Below are positions 43,720 to 52,362 of a stretch of 64,000 nucleotides of DNA, piece by piece. The stretch lies in NCBI RefSeq assembly GCF_015694735.1, contig NZ_JADQDP010000006.1, forward strand, positions 62,001 through 126,000, in the 5' to 3' direction. How positions within the stretch are numbered: position 1 is the first letter of the stretch; every line of letters begins with the position of its first letter. A program made the position numbers and the translations under genes. Under the pieces are notes generated by a model. It did not search any database and was not told the DNA's origin. It saw only the letters and a program-made list of their open reading frames with translations. Source of the stretch: Hymenobacter properus (lineage in GTDB: Bacteria > Bacteroidota > Bacteroidia > Cytophagales > Hymenobacteraceae).

Positions 43720-45192
43720 ATGGAAGTCCAGACTTTGAAGTATCCTGCCATCCGCAACTTCGTGGCCGGCAAACCCCTTGAAAACGCCTCTACGTCGGCA
43801 ATGGACGTATTCAGCCCCCTCACGGGTGAGTTGATTTCCACCGTGCCGCTGAGCGGTGCCGAGGCGCTGGACGCCGCCGTGCGGGCCGCTAAAGCTGCCT
43901 TCCCTTCGTGGTCGGCCACGCCCATCAAAGAGCGGGTGCAGATTTTCTACCGGTACAAGACTCTGCTGGAGCGCGACATGAAAGCCCTGGCCGAGCTGGT
44001 ACGCGAGGAAAACGGCAAAACCATGGACGAGGCCCGCGCCGAAGTTGAAAAAGCCATCGAACTGACTGAGTTTGCCTGCTCCATGCCCCAGCTTATTCAG
44101 GGCGAGTTTCTGGAAGTGAGCAAGGGCGTGGAAGCCCGCGCCGAGCGCAAGCCGCTGGGCGTGGTGGCCAGCATTGCCCCGTTCAACTTCCCCAACATGG
44201 TGCCTCACTGGACCATTCCGAATGCCATTGTGCTGGGCAACACCATGATTCTGAAGCCTTCGGAGCAAGTGCCGCTGAGCGCCGTGAAAATCGCCGAGTT
44301 GCTGAAAGAAGCTGGCCTGCCCGACGGCGTGCTCAACGTGGTGAACGGCGATAAGGAAATCGTGGAAGCCATCTGCGACCATCCTGAAATTCAGGCCGTG
44401 AGCTTCGTGGGCTCCACCAAAATTGCCAAAGTGGTGTACATCCGCGCCACCAGCAACCTCAAGCGCTGCGTGGCCCTCGGCGGCGCCAAAAACCACCTCA
44501 TGGTGCTGCCCGACGCCCACCCCGACATGACGGCCTCCAACGTGGCCGCCAGCATGAGCGGCTGCGCGGGCCAGCGCTGCATGGCCGGCTCCACCATGGT
44601 GGGCGTAGGCGCAGTGGATGGCATCGTGGCCAAAATCGTGGAAGAAGCCAAGAAGATTGTGGCCGGCCAAAACCTCGGCTCCGTCATCAGCAAGGAAGCC
44701 AAGGAGCGCATCGAGAAGCACATCAGCGAAGCCGAAGCGGCTGGCGCCAAAGTGCTGCTCGACGGCCGCAATGCCGTGGTGCCGGGCCACGAAGACGGCT
44801 ACTATGTGGGCGCCACCGTCATCGACCACGTGACACCCGATATGCGCATTGCCCAGGAAGAAGTGTTCGGTCCGGTGCTCGCCATCATGCGCACCAACAC
44901 GCTAGATGAGGCCTTGGCCATCGAAAACGCCAACCCTTACGGCAACGCCGCCGCCGTGTTCACCAGCAGCGGCAGCAGCGCCCGCTACGTGATGGACCAC
45001 GCCAACGCCGGCATGATTGGCGTCAACATCGGCGTGCCCGTGCCCCGCGAGCCCTTCTCCTTCGGCGGCTGGAACGAGTCGAAGTTCGGCGCCTGCGACA
45101 TCACGGGTAAGAGTTCGATTGAATTCTGGACGCAACTCAAGAAGACCACGACCAAGTGGAACCCCGAGTCGCGGGTGAACTGGATGTCGTAG
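43720..45192 (+). CDS. mmsA: CoA-acylating methylmalonate/malonate-semialdehyde dehydrogenase
   Basis: A 490-residue aldehyde dehydrogenase. Motifs of the CoA-acylating MMSDH branch: PFNFPNMVPHWTIPNAI, FVGSTKIAKVVY, catalytic Cys287 in GQRCMAG, and Asn (GGAKNH) where ordinary ALDHs have the catalytic Glu. It oxidises (methyl)malonate semialdehyde with NAD and CoA to acetyl- or propionyl-CoA. It is followed by five genes of reductive pyrimidine breakdown, so here it likely removes the malonate semialdehyde made from beta-alanine by the aminotransferase. First gene of that cluster, with a 234-bp upstream region. Confidence 0.96.
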   Translation: MEVQTLKYPAIRNFVAGKPLENASTSAMDVFSPLTGELISTVPLSGAEALDAAVRAAKAAFPSWSATPIKERVQIFYRYKTLLERDMKALAELVREENGKTMDEARAEVEKAIELTEFACSMPQLIQGEFLEVSKGVEARAERKPLGVVASIAPFNFPNMVPHWTIPNAIVLGNTMILKPSEQVPLSAVKIAELLKEAGLPDGVLNVVNGDKEIVEAICDHPEIQAVSFVGSTKIAKVVYIRATSNLKRCVALGGAKNHLMVLPDAHPDMTASNVAASMSGCAGQRCMAGSTMVGVGAVDGIVAKIVEEAKKIVAGQNLGSVISKEAKERIEKHISEAEAAGAKVLLDGRNAVVPGHEDGYYVGATVIDHVTPDMRIAQEEVFGPVLAIMRTNTLDEALAIENANPYGNAAAVFTSSGSSARYVMDHANAGMIGVNIGVPVPREPFSFGGWNESKFGACDITGKSSIEFWTQLKKTTTKWNPESRVNWMS

Positions 45193-45200
45193 TGCCCGAA

Positions 45201-45313
45201 CTGTCATCCTGAGCTTGCGAAGGACCTAAGGACAGTCGAACAGTTTGCAGTAAATAATTAATTAGCAAGCGAGGTGGTCGTGATAAGGTCCTTCGCTATG
45301 CTCAGGATGACAG
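45201..45313. repeat. Palindromic repeat, family B
   Basis: Arms CTGTCATCCTGAGCTTGCGAAGGACC and GGTCCTTCGCTATGCTCAGGATGACAG. The centre contains GTGATAAGG, which is shared with the second family B copy at 58966. It fills the mmsA-aminotransferase gap. Confidence 0.88.
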
Positions 45314-45338
45314 ACGGAATTAACGTCACTCCCAATTC

Positions 45339-46691
45339 ATGGAAACCACCTTCGCCACCGACAAAGACCAAATCCTGCACGACAACCTCGACCACACCCT
45401 CTTCTCGTGGTCGAAGCAAACGGGCCTGAACCCCATCAACGCCGAGCGCGCCGAGGGCGTGTACGTGTACGACCGAGACGGCAAGCGCTACATCGACTTT
45501 TCGGCCCAGCTCATGAACGTGAACATCGGCCACGGCGACCAGCGCGTGACCGAAGCCGTAGCCGCCCAGATGCGCGAGCTCAGCTACGTGTACCCCGGCA
45601 TGATTACCAAGGCCCGCGGCGACCTTGGTAAGAAGCTCAACGACATCACGGCTCCCAACCTCACCAAGGCATTTTTCACGCTGGGCGGGGCCGAGGCCAT
45701 TGAAAACGCCATCAAGCTGGCGCGCGTGTACACCGGTCGCCACAAGATTGTGTCGCTGTATCAGTCGTTTCACGGGGCCAGCTACGGCGCGATGAGTGTA
45801 GGCGGTGACCCCCGCAAATTCGCCGTGGATAGCCAGGCCATGCCCGGCACGGTACACGTCGAAAATCCCTATTTCTACCGCTGCCCCTGGCACTCCGAAA
45901 CGCCCGAGCAGTGCGCCCAGCGCGCCGCCGACGCCATGGAGCGCATTATCGGCTACGAGAACCCCGGCAGCGTGGCCGCCATTATCATGGAAGGGGAGTC
46001 GGGCACGTCGGGCTGCATCAAGTACCCGCCCGGCTACTGGACGCGGGTGCGCGAAATCTGCGACAAGCACGGCATCCTGCTCATTGCCGATGAAGTGATG
46101 TCGGGTTTCGGCCGTACCGGCAAGTGGTTCGGCTCCGACCATCACGGCGTCAAAATCGACATTATGTGCATGGCCAAGGGCATCACCGCCGGCTACCTGC
46201 CCCTGGGCGCCGTGATGGTGGACGAGAAAATTGCCAAGTCCTTCGACGACAAGCCGCTGCCGCTCGGCCTCACGTACTCGGCTCACCCGGTGAGCTGCGC
46301 CGCCGCCGTGGCCGTGCTCGACATCTACGAGAGCGACAACCTGCTCGAAAACACCGTGGAAATGGGCAAGTACATGGACGAGCAAGTGGCCCAGCTCATG
46401 CGCCACCACCCCAGCATCGGCGACTGGCGCAATACCGGCCTCTTCGGCTGCCTGGAGCTGGTGAAGAACCGCGAAACCAAAGAGCCCATGGCCCCCTGGA
46501 ACGCCACGCCCGCCCAAATGGACATCATGAACCAGGTAGCCGCCAAAATCCGCGAGCTGGGCATGTACACCTTCGTGCGCTGGAACTACATCTTCATCTG
46601 CCCCCCGCTGAGCATTAACAAGGAGGAAATTGATGAAGGTTTGGCCATTATCAGTGAGGCAATTAGCATTGCGGATAAGTACGTATACTAA
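45339..46691 (+). CDS. Class III omega-aminotransferase (beta-alanine transaminase)
   Basis: A 450-residue PLP enzyme. The class III signature is present: LLIADEVMSGFGRTG with Asp251, and the Schiff-base Lys280 in MCMAKGITAGYLPLG. FTLGGAEAIENAIKLAR binds the cofactor phosphate. By context it converts beta-alanine or beta-aminoisobutyrate to (methyl)malonate semialdehyde using pyruvate or 2-oxoglutarate as acceptor. The neighbours supply the substrate (beta-ureidopropionase) and take the product (mmsA). From sequence alone a taurine or gamma-aminobutyrate transaminase is possible. Confidence 0.9.
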   Translation: METTFATDKDQILHDNLDHTLFSWSKQTGLNPINAERAEGVYVYDRDGKRYIDFSAQLMNVNIGHGDQRVTEAVAAQMRELSYVYPGMITKARGDLGKKLNDITAPNLTKAFFTLGGAEAIENAIKLARVYTGRHKIVSLYQSFHGASYGAMSVGGDPRKFAVDSQAMPGTVHVENPYFYRCPWHSETPEQCAQRAADAMERIIGYENPGSVAAIIMEGESGTSGCIKYPPGYWTRVREICDKHGILLIADEVMSGFGRTGKWFGSDHHGVKIDIMCMAKGITAGYLPLGAVMVDEKIAKSFDDKPLPLGLTYSAHPVSCAAAVAVLDIYESDNLLENTVEMGKYMDEQVAQLMRHHPSIGDWRNTGLFGCLELVKNRETKEPMAPWNATPAQMDIMNQVAAKIRELGMYTFVRWNYIFICPPLSINKEEIDEGLAIISEAISIADKYVY

Positions 46692-46693
46692 GC

Positions 46694-46779
46694 AGTAGCG
46701 CGGACTTTTAGTCCGCGACACACCATAAATTGAACCGGTATTAATTGCGTGGGGACGCGGACTAAAAGTCCGCGCTACT
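46694..46779. repeat. Unique palindrome with nested hairpins (AGTAGCGCGGACT)
   Basis: AGTAGCGCGGACTTTTAGTCCGCG and its complement CGCGGACTAAAAGTCCGCGCTACT flank 37 bp. Each arm is itself a hairpin (GCGGACT-TTT-AGTCCGC). It lies between the aminotransferase and hydA genes. Confidence 0.88.
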
Positions 46780-46786
46780 TTTCCTT

Positions 46787-48160
46787 ATGGCTTTACTCTT
46801 GAAAAACGGCCGCGTCATTACCGCCGACTCGGACGCCGTCTGCGATATTCTGATTGAAGGCGAAACCATCGTATCCATTGGCCGCAACTTGTCGGCCGAA
46901 GGGGCGGAGGTGATTGATTGCACCGGCAAGCTCGTCATGCCTGGCGGCATCGACCCGCACGTGCACCTCGAAATGCCCTTTATGGGTACCTTCAGCTCCG
47001 ATACGTACGAAACCGGCACCCGCGCCGCGCTGCACGGCGGCACTACCACCGTCATCGATTTCATCCTGCAAAAGCAGGGCAATTCGCTGCGTTCGGCCTT
47101 CGAGGAGTGGAGCGGGCGCGCCAGCGGCAACGCCGTGGGCGACTACAGCTTCCACATGGCTGTGACGGATTTTAACCCCAGCACCAAGGAGGAAATCAAG
47201 GACATGGTGGCCGAAGGCATCACATCCTTCAAAACCTTCATGGCCTACAAGGGCGCGCTCATGATTGATGACGCGCAGATGGTGGGCCTGATGCAGGAGG
47301 TGAAAAAGCACGGCGGCCTCGTGACGGCCCACGCCACCAACGGCGACATGATTGACACGCTCATCGCCCAGCACCGGGCGGCGGGCAAGCTCACGCCGCT
47401 CTACCACTACCTCTCGCAGCCCGAAGTGACCGAAGCCGAAGCCTCGGGCCGCTTCGCCGACATCGCCAACTACACCGGCGTAAACGCCTACATCGTGCAC
47501 CTTACCTGCGAGGGCGCCCTCAACCAGGTGCGCCGCGCCACCGAGCGCAACCAGCGCGTACTGGTTGAAACCTGCATTCAGTACCTGGTGCTGGACGCGT
47601 CATTGTACGAGGACGAGGCCAACGGCGCGAAGTGGGTGATGTCGCCCCCGCTGCGCGAGAAAAAGGACCAGGCCACGCTCTGGGCCGGCATCAACCAGGG
47701 CCTCGTGAACGTGGTGGGCACCGACCACTGCCCCTTCATGTGGGAGCAGAAGCTGATGGGCAAGGACGACTTCTCCAAGATTCCGAACGGCCATCCCGCC
47801 ATCGAGCACCGCATGGAATTGCTGTTTTCGGAAGGGGTGAGCACCGGCAAAATCACGCCACAGAAATTCGTGGAAGTGACCTCGACTAACCCCGCCAAAA
47901 TCTTTGGCATGTTCCCCCGCAAAGGCACCATCAGCATCGGCGCCGACGCGGATTTGGTGATATTTGACCCACAGAAAAAGCACACCATTTCGGCCAGCAC
48001 CCACCACATGAACTGCGACTACTCGGCCTACGAAGGCTGGGAACTGACCGGCAAAATCGACACGGTTTTGCTGCGCGGTAAAGTAGCTGTCGAAGCAGGA
48101 GAAACGAGGGTTTCGAAAGGCTACGGACAGTTCATCAAGCGCGGCAAAACGAATATTTAG
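46787..48160 (+). CDS. hydA: Dihydropyrimidinase
   Basis: A 457-residue metal-dependent amidohydrolase that opens dihydrouracil/dihydrothymine to N-carbamoyl-beta-amino acids. Metal ligands visible: His58 and His60 in DPHVH, carbamylated Lys149 in SFKTFMAYKG, His182 (TAHATN), His238 (VHLT) and Asp313 (GTDHCPF). Length is normal. It starts 8 bp after a palindrome and precedes the beta-ureidopropionase gene. The pathway context makes dihydropyrimidinase more likely than a plain hydantoinase. Confidence 0.96.
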   Translation: MALLLKNGRVITADSDAVCDILIEGETIVSIGRNLSAEGAEVIDCTGKLVMPGGIDPHVHLEMPFMGTFSSDTYETGTRAALHGGTTTVIDFILQKQGNSLRSAFEEWSGRASGNAVGDYSFHMAVTDFNPSTKEEIKDMVAEGITSFKTFMAYKGALMIDDAQMVGLMQEVKKHGGLVTAHATNGDMIDTLIAQHRAAGKLTPLYHYLSQPEVTEAEASGRFADIANYTGVNAYIVHLTCEGALNQVRRATERNQRVLVETCIQYLVLDASLYEDEANGAKWVMSPPLREKKDQATLWAGINQGLVNVVGTDHCPFMWEQKLMGKDDFSKIPNGHPAIEHRMELLFSEGVSTGKITPQKFVEVTSTNPAKIFGMFPRKGTISIGADADLVIFDPQKKHTISASTHHMNCDYSAYEGWELTGKIDTVLLRGKVAVEAGETRVSKGYGQFIKRGKTNI

Positions 48161-48179
48161 CCCCGTCTGTTTTCATTCT

Positions 48180-48361
48180 GTCATTGCGAGGGCGCAGCCC
48201 GTGGCAATCCGTCCTCTCACAAGCGACTAACCTAATAATGTGATAGGCTGAATTAATTGAGCTTGTCATGCTGAAATAAACTCATCACAAAACGAAATTC
48301 ATCGCTGAGTACAGGACGAATTGTTTCGTCGCCGCTTCATGCGCGGAATGCTCGCAATGAC
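48180..48361. repeat. Unique long palindrome (GTCATTGCGAG type)
   Basis: GTCATTGCGAGGGCGCAGCCCGTGGCAATCC left and GCGGAATGCTCGCAATGAC right, with a 120-bp centre that includes a stray family A-like end GTCATGCTGA. At 182 bp it is the second longest palindrome here; the composite centre suggests more than one insertion. Confidence 0.75.
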
Positions 48362-48393
48362 AAAAAGAAACGCTCACCCCACCAAAAATTAAA

Positions 48394-49260
48394 ATGCCCA
48401 GAATTATCAAATCCGGCCTCATCCAGATGAGCTTGCCGATGACCGAAGGTGAAGGCTCCATCGAGGAAATCAAAGAAGCCATGGTGCAAAAGCACATTCC
48501 GCTCATTGAAGAAGCCGGCCGCCAAGGCGTGCAAATTCTCTGTTTGCAGGAAATCTTCAACACCCCGTATTTCTGCCCCGGCCAAGACAAAGCCTGGTAC
48601 GCCTCGGCCGAGCCGGTGCCTGGCCCCACCACCGAGCGCATGGCCGAGTACGCCAAGAAATACAACATGGTGATGATTGTGCCCGTGTACGAGCGCGAGT
48701 CGGCCGGCTTCCTCTACAACACAGCCGCCGTGATTGACGCCGACGGAACCTACCTCGGCAAGTACCGTAAAAACCACATCCCCCACACCACTGGCTTCTG
48801 GGAGAAGTTCTTCTTCAAGCCCGGCAACATGGGCTACCCCGTGTTCCAGACTAAGTACGCCAAGGTGGGCGTCTACATTTGCTACGACCGCCACTTCCCC
48901 GACGGCGCCCGCATCCTGGGTTTGAACGGCGCTGAAATTGTATACAACCCCTCGGCCACCGTGGCCGGCCTCTCGCAGTACCTCTGGAAGCTGGAGCAGC
49001 CCGCGCACGCGGCAGCCAACGGCTACTTCATGGGCTGCATCAACCGCGTGGGCGAAGAGAAGCCCTGGAACCTGGGCCGCTTCTACGGCACCAGCTACTT
49101 CGTGGACCCGCGTGGCCAAATCATCGCCGAAGCCGACGAATACAAGGATGAATTACTGGTGGCCGAATTCGACCTCGACATGATTGACGAGGTGCGTAAC
49201 ACTTGGCAGTTCTTCCGCGACCGCCGTCCCGAAACCTACGAGAAACTGGTGGAGCTCTAG
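48394..49260 (+). CDS. Beta-ureidopropionase (nitrilase superfamily)
   Basis: A 288-residue carbon-nitrogen hydrolase with the Glu-Lys-Cys triad: Glu53 (CLQEIFNTPYF), Lys126 (YRKNHIP) and Cys163 (ICYDRHFPD). The WEKFFFKPGN and NPSATVAG stretches fit the N-carbamyl-beta-alanine amidohydrolase group. It releases CO2, ammonia and beta-alanine (or beta-aminoisobutyrate) from the dihydropyrimidinase product. N-carbamoylputrescine amidases look similar, but the neighbours decide in favour of the pyrimidine route. Confidence 0.92.
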   Translation: MPRIIKSGLIQMSLPMTEGEGSIEEIKEAMVQKHIPLIEEAGRQGVQILCLQEIFNTPYFCPGQDKAWYASAEPVPGPTTERMAEYAKKYNMVMIVPVYERESAGFLYNTAAVIDADGTYLGKYRKNHIPHTTGFWEKFFFKPGNMGYPVFQTKYAKVGVYICYDRHFPDGARILGLNGAEIVYNPSATVAGLSQYLWKLEQPAHAAANGYFMGCINRVGEEKPWNLGRFYGTSYFVDPRGQIIAEADEYKDELLVAEFDLDMIDEVRNTWQFFRDRRPETYEKLVEL

Positions 49261-49262
49261 AA

Positions 49263-49370
49263 GTTTTGAGTGCTGAATGTTGAGTGTTGAATTGAGCGCC
49301 CGATAGAATCCGGTTTCAATTCAGCACTCAATATTCTTCACTCAACATTCAAAACTCAAAACTCAACATT
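49263..49370. repeat. Unique AT-rich palindrome (TTTTGAGTGCTGAATG type)
   Basis: TTTTGAGTGCTGAATGTTGAG-type left arm pairs imperfectly with GTTTCAATTCAGCACTCAA...CATTCAAAAC on the right, with repeated TTGAGT units. It occupies the gap before preT. Confidence 0.7.
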
Positions 49371-49378
49371 GCCAAAAT

Positions 49379-50704
49379 ATGGCCGAATTTTCTACACCCA
49401 CCACCGAGCAACAATTCGCGGAGAACTTCGCGCAATTGAAGCCGGTGATGAACCGCACCGAGGCGCTGTACGAGAGCTCCCGCTGCCTCTTCTGCTTCGA
49501 TGCGCCGTGTATAAAAGCGTGCCCGTCGGGGATTGATATTCCGCAGTTTATTCGCCAGATAAATTCGGGCAACGACACCGGCGCGGCGCGCACTATTTAC
49601 GAGGCTAATTATTTCGGCAATGCCTGCGGCAAAGTGTGCCCCACGGAGGTGCTATGCGAAGGCGCCTGTGTGTACAACTTGCAGGACGTGAAGCCGATTG
49701 AAATAGGGCGTCTTCAAAGTTATGCCACCACCAAAGCCATCAAGAGCGGGAAAAAGCTATTCGGGCCTGGTGAGGATAACGGGAAGAACATAGCCGTAAT
49801 TGGCGCCGGACCAGCCGGTATTTCGGCGGCTTGCGAGCTGCGGGCGCTGGGGTATGCGGTAGATGTTTTTGAAGCCAAAGCCCAGCCATCGGGCCTGACG
49901 GTGTACGGCGTTGCACCGTACAAAATCACCAACGAAGAAACGCTGGCTGAAATGGCCTATTTGCAAGCGCAATTCGGCTACAATGTGCATTTTAATTCCG
50001 CTATTTCTTCGCGTGCGGAATTAGAAAAATTGGAAAATAAATACGACGCTATTTTCCTCGGAATTGGCCTTGGCAAAACCAATGAACTGGGATTGCCGGG
50101 TGAGGATAAAATTAATTGCACCGGTGCGGTAGAATTCATTGCTGAACTGCGCGAACATCAGCATAAAGTTGCGGTGGGCCGTAAGGTGATTGTGCTTGGC
50201 GGCGGCAACACGGCCATGGATGCGGCTTCGGAATCGTCGCGGCTCGGGGCTGAGCATGTGATTCTTGCTTATCGCCGTGCCAAGGAGGAAATGGGCGCTT
50301 ACGAGTTCGAATACGACCTGGCCAAAGGGGTAGGAGTGAAGGGCTTGTTCAACGTGGCGCCGATTGAAATCACCGGTAACGGCTACGTGGCGGGCGTGAA
50401 ATTCATTCGCACCGAAGTAAAAGACGGCCGCGTGCAGGAAATTGCCGGTTCTGAGTTTGTGGAACCTTGCGACATGGTAATTAAAGCCACGGGACAAGCC
50501 AAGCAGATGGAATTTCTGAGTTTGATTCCAGGTCTGAAGCTGGATAGCAAGGGCCGCATCATTGCTGATGCTCACACCGGACAAACATCGAACCCGAAAT
50601 ATTTCGCTTCCGGCGATGCTTGGAACGGCGGGGCGGAAGTGGTGAATGCCGCGGCCGAGGCCAAGCTCACAGCGCGCGGCATTCACGCTTATCTAACCAA
50701 GTAA
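49379..50704 (+). CDS. preT: NAD(P)-dependent dihydropyrimidine dehydrogenase subunit PreT
   Basis: A 441-residue flavoprotein of the glutamate-synthase small subunit type. The N-terminal Fe-S region has Cys36, 39, 44, 48 and Cys83, 87, 93, 97. FAD binding follows at IAVIGAGPAGISAACE (about 134) and NAD(P) binding at VIVLGGGNTAMDAASES. It passes electrons from NAD(P)H to PreA, which reduces uracil and thymine. Codon use is slightly more AT-rich in the middle than in its neighbours. preA follows downstream across a palindrome. Confidence 0.93.
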   Translation: MAEFSTPTTEQQFAENFAQLKPVMNRTEALYESSRCLFCFDAPCIKACPSGIDIPQFIRQINSGNDTGAARTIYEANYFGNACGKVCPTEVLCEGACVYNLQDVKPIEIGRLQSYATTKAIKSGKKLFGPGEDNGKNIAVIGAGPAGISAACELRALGYAVDVFEAKAQPSGLTVYGVAPYKITNEETLAEMAYLQAQFGYNVHFNSAISSRAELEKLENKYDAIFLGIGLGKTNELGLPGEDKINCTGAVEFIAELREHQHKVAVGRKVIVLGGGNTAMDAASESSRLGAEHVILAYRRAKEEMGAYEFEYDLAKGVGVKGLFNVAPIEITGNGYVAGVKFIRTEVKDGRVQEIAGSEFVEPCDMVIKATGQAKQMEFLSLIPGLKLDSKGRIIADAHTGQTSNPKYFASGDAWNGGAEVVNAAAEAKLTARGIHAYLTK

Positions 50705-50726
50705 TTCACGTTCGCGAACAGAAAGC

Positions 50727-50824
50727 ACGTCATGCTGAGCGTAGTCGAAGCATCTCGCGTGTGGTAGTAAATAATTCATTTAACGATGCGAGCGAGATGC
50801 TTCGGCTGCGCTCAGCATGACGTT
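50727..50824. repeat. Palindromic repeat, family A (between preT and preA)
   Basis: Left ACGTCATGCTGAGCGTAGTCGAAGC, right GCTTCGGCTGCGCTCAGCATGACGT; two mismatches between arms. Centre TAGTAAATAATTCATTTA. Confidence 0.9.
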
Positions 50825-50841
50825 CTGAGATATAAAATCCC

Positions 50842-52230
50842 ATGCCCGACCTCTCAATAAATTTCGCCGGCATCAAAGCGCCGAACCCGTTCTGGCTGGC
50901 TTCGGCGCCGCCCACCAATTCCGGCTACCAGGTAATGAAAGCCTTCGACGCCGGCTGGGGCGGCGCGGTGTGGAAGACCCTGGGCGTGCCCGTCGTGAAC
51001 GTGTCGAGCCGCTACGGTGGCGTTAACTACCGCGACAAACGACTGGTGGGATTCAACAACATCGAGCTGATTTCGGACCGGCCGCTTTCGCACAACCTGC
51101 GCGAGATTGAGGAAGTGAAGAAGCGCTTCCCCAACCACGCCGTCATTGCCTCGCTCATGGTGCAGAGCCGGCAGGAGTGGCACGACATCGTGCGCGCCTC
51201 GCAGGACGCCGGCGCCGACGGCTTCGAGCTGAACTTTGGCTGCCCGCACGGCATGTGCGAGCGGGGCATGGGCTCGGCGGTAGGGCAGGAGCCCAAGGTG
51301 CTGCAAATGATAGTGGAATGGGTGATGGAAGTGGCCCAGAAGCCGGTCATTGTGAAGCTCACGCCCAACATCTCCGACATTACTGAACCGGCCTTGGCCG
51401 CCCGGCGCGGCGGTGCCGATGCCATCTCGCTCATCAACACCATTCAAAGCATTGTTGGTGTCGACCTTGATAAGTACGCCCCGTATCCAATTGTAGACGG
51501 CAAGGGCACCAACGGCGGCTATTGCGGCCCGGCCGTGAAACCCATTGCCCTGAACATGGTGAAAAACTGCGCCCAGCATCCCGATATCCAATTGCCCATT
51601 TCGGGCATTGGGGGCATCGAAAACTGGCGCGACGCGGTGGAGCACATCCTGCTGGGAGCCAGCTCGGTGCAAGTGTGCACGGCGGCCATGCACTTCGGCT
51701 TCGGCATCATCCGGGAGATGACGGCGGGCCTGGAACAGTACATGGTGGAGAAAGGCTTCAACACCATTTACGACTTCGTGGGCAAGGCCCTGCCCAACGT
51801 GCTGCACTGGGAAGACCTGAACATGAAGTACAAGGTGACGGCCAACATCAACGAGGACAAGTGCATCGGCTGCCAGCTCTGCTACACGGCCTGCGAAGAC
51901 GGCGCCCACCAGGCCATCAAGCTCAACGCCGGCACTCGCGTGCCCGAAATCATTGAGGAAAATTGCGTGGGCTGCAACCTGTGCTCGCTGGTGTGCCCCG
52001 TGGAGCAGTGCATCACGATGGAACAAACCGACTCCGGCACCCAGCACCTTACCTGGAAGGAGCGCACCGAAGCCGGTGACATTCCCACCAAGTTTGAGGA
52101 CGAAAAGGCCGGGGGGCGCCACCACTGGGTACCCGAGCCCAGCGCCGCGCTGGGCAAGGAGCGTTACAAAACGCTGCCCGGCAAAGCCCGCGTTATCAAC
52201 GGCGAGACGGAGGTGCCCGCCGAGGCGTAG
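50842..52230 (+). CDS. preA: Dihydropyrimidine dehydrogenase catalytic subunit PreA
   Basis: A 462-residue FMN-dependent reductase: a dihydroorotate-dehydrogenase-like barrel (residues 1-320) with NFGCPHGMCERGMGSAVGQ and ISGIGGIENW, then two [4Fe-4S] clusters (Cys341, 344, 347, 351 and Cys375, 378, 381, 385). It reduces uracil and thymine to the dihydro forms, the first pathway step, with electrons from PreT. The general-acid Cys of mammalian DPD (motif ACGQ) is Val here (SAVGQ), whereas Cys139 lies just before. It is the last gene of the cluster and is followed by a terminator. Confidence 0.94.
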   Translation: MPDLSINFAGIKAPNPFWLASAPPTNSGYQVMKAFDAGWGGAVWKTLGVPVVNVSSRYGGVNYRDKRLVGFNNIELISDRPLSHNLREIEEVKKRFPNHAVIASLMVQSRQEWHDIVRASQDAGADGFELNFGCPHGMCERGMGSAVGQEPKVLQMIVEWVMEVAQKPVIVKLTPNISDITEPALAARRGGADAISLINTIQSIVGVDLDKYAPYPIVDGKGTNGGYCGPAVKPIALNMVKNCAQHPDIQLPISGIGGIENWRDAVEHILLGASSVQVCTAAMHFGFGIIREMTAGLEQYMVEKGFNTIYDFVGKALPNVLHWEDLNMKYKVTANINEDKCIGCQLCYTACEDGAHQAIKLNAGTRVPEIIEENCVGCNLCSLVCPVEQCITMEQTDSGTQHLTWKERTEAGDIPTKFEDEKAGGRHHWVPEPSAALGKERYKTLPGKARVINGETEVPAEA

Positions 52231-52262
52231 GCTACCTGTAGTTACACTGCCAGATTATTGGT

Positions 52263-52306
52263 AATGAAGCCCCTTTGGTTCTCGCCAATGGGGCTTCTGC
52301 ATTTTG
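52263..52306 (+). terminator. Terminator after preA
   Basis: GAAGCCCC (52266-52273) pairs with GGGGCTTC (52290-52297), with inner TTTGG/CCAA(T) pairing, then GCATTTTG. It ends the pyrimidine cluster. Confidence 0.85.
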
Positions 52307-52362
52307 TTGCGAGGTATGTAAGTTTTAATAACTTGCTGGCAACAAGGCACCAATCGAGCCCC

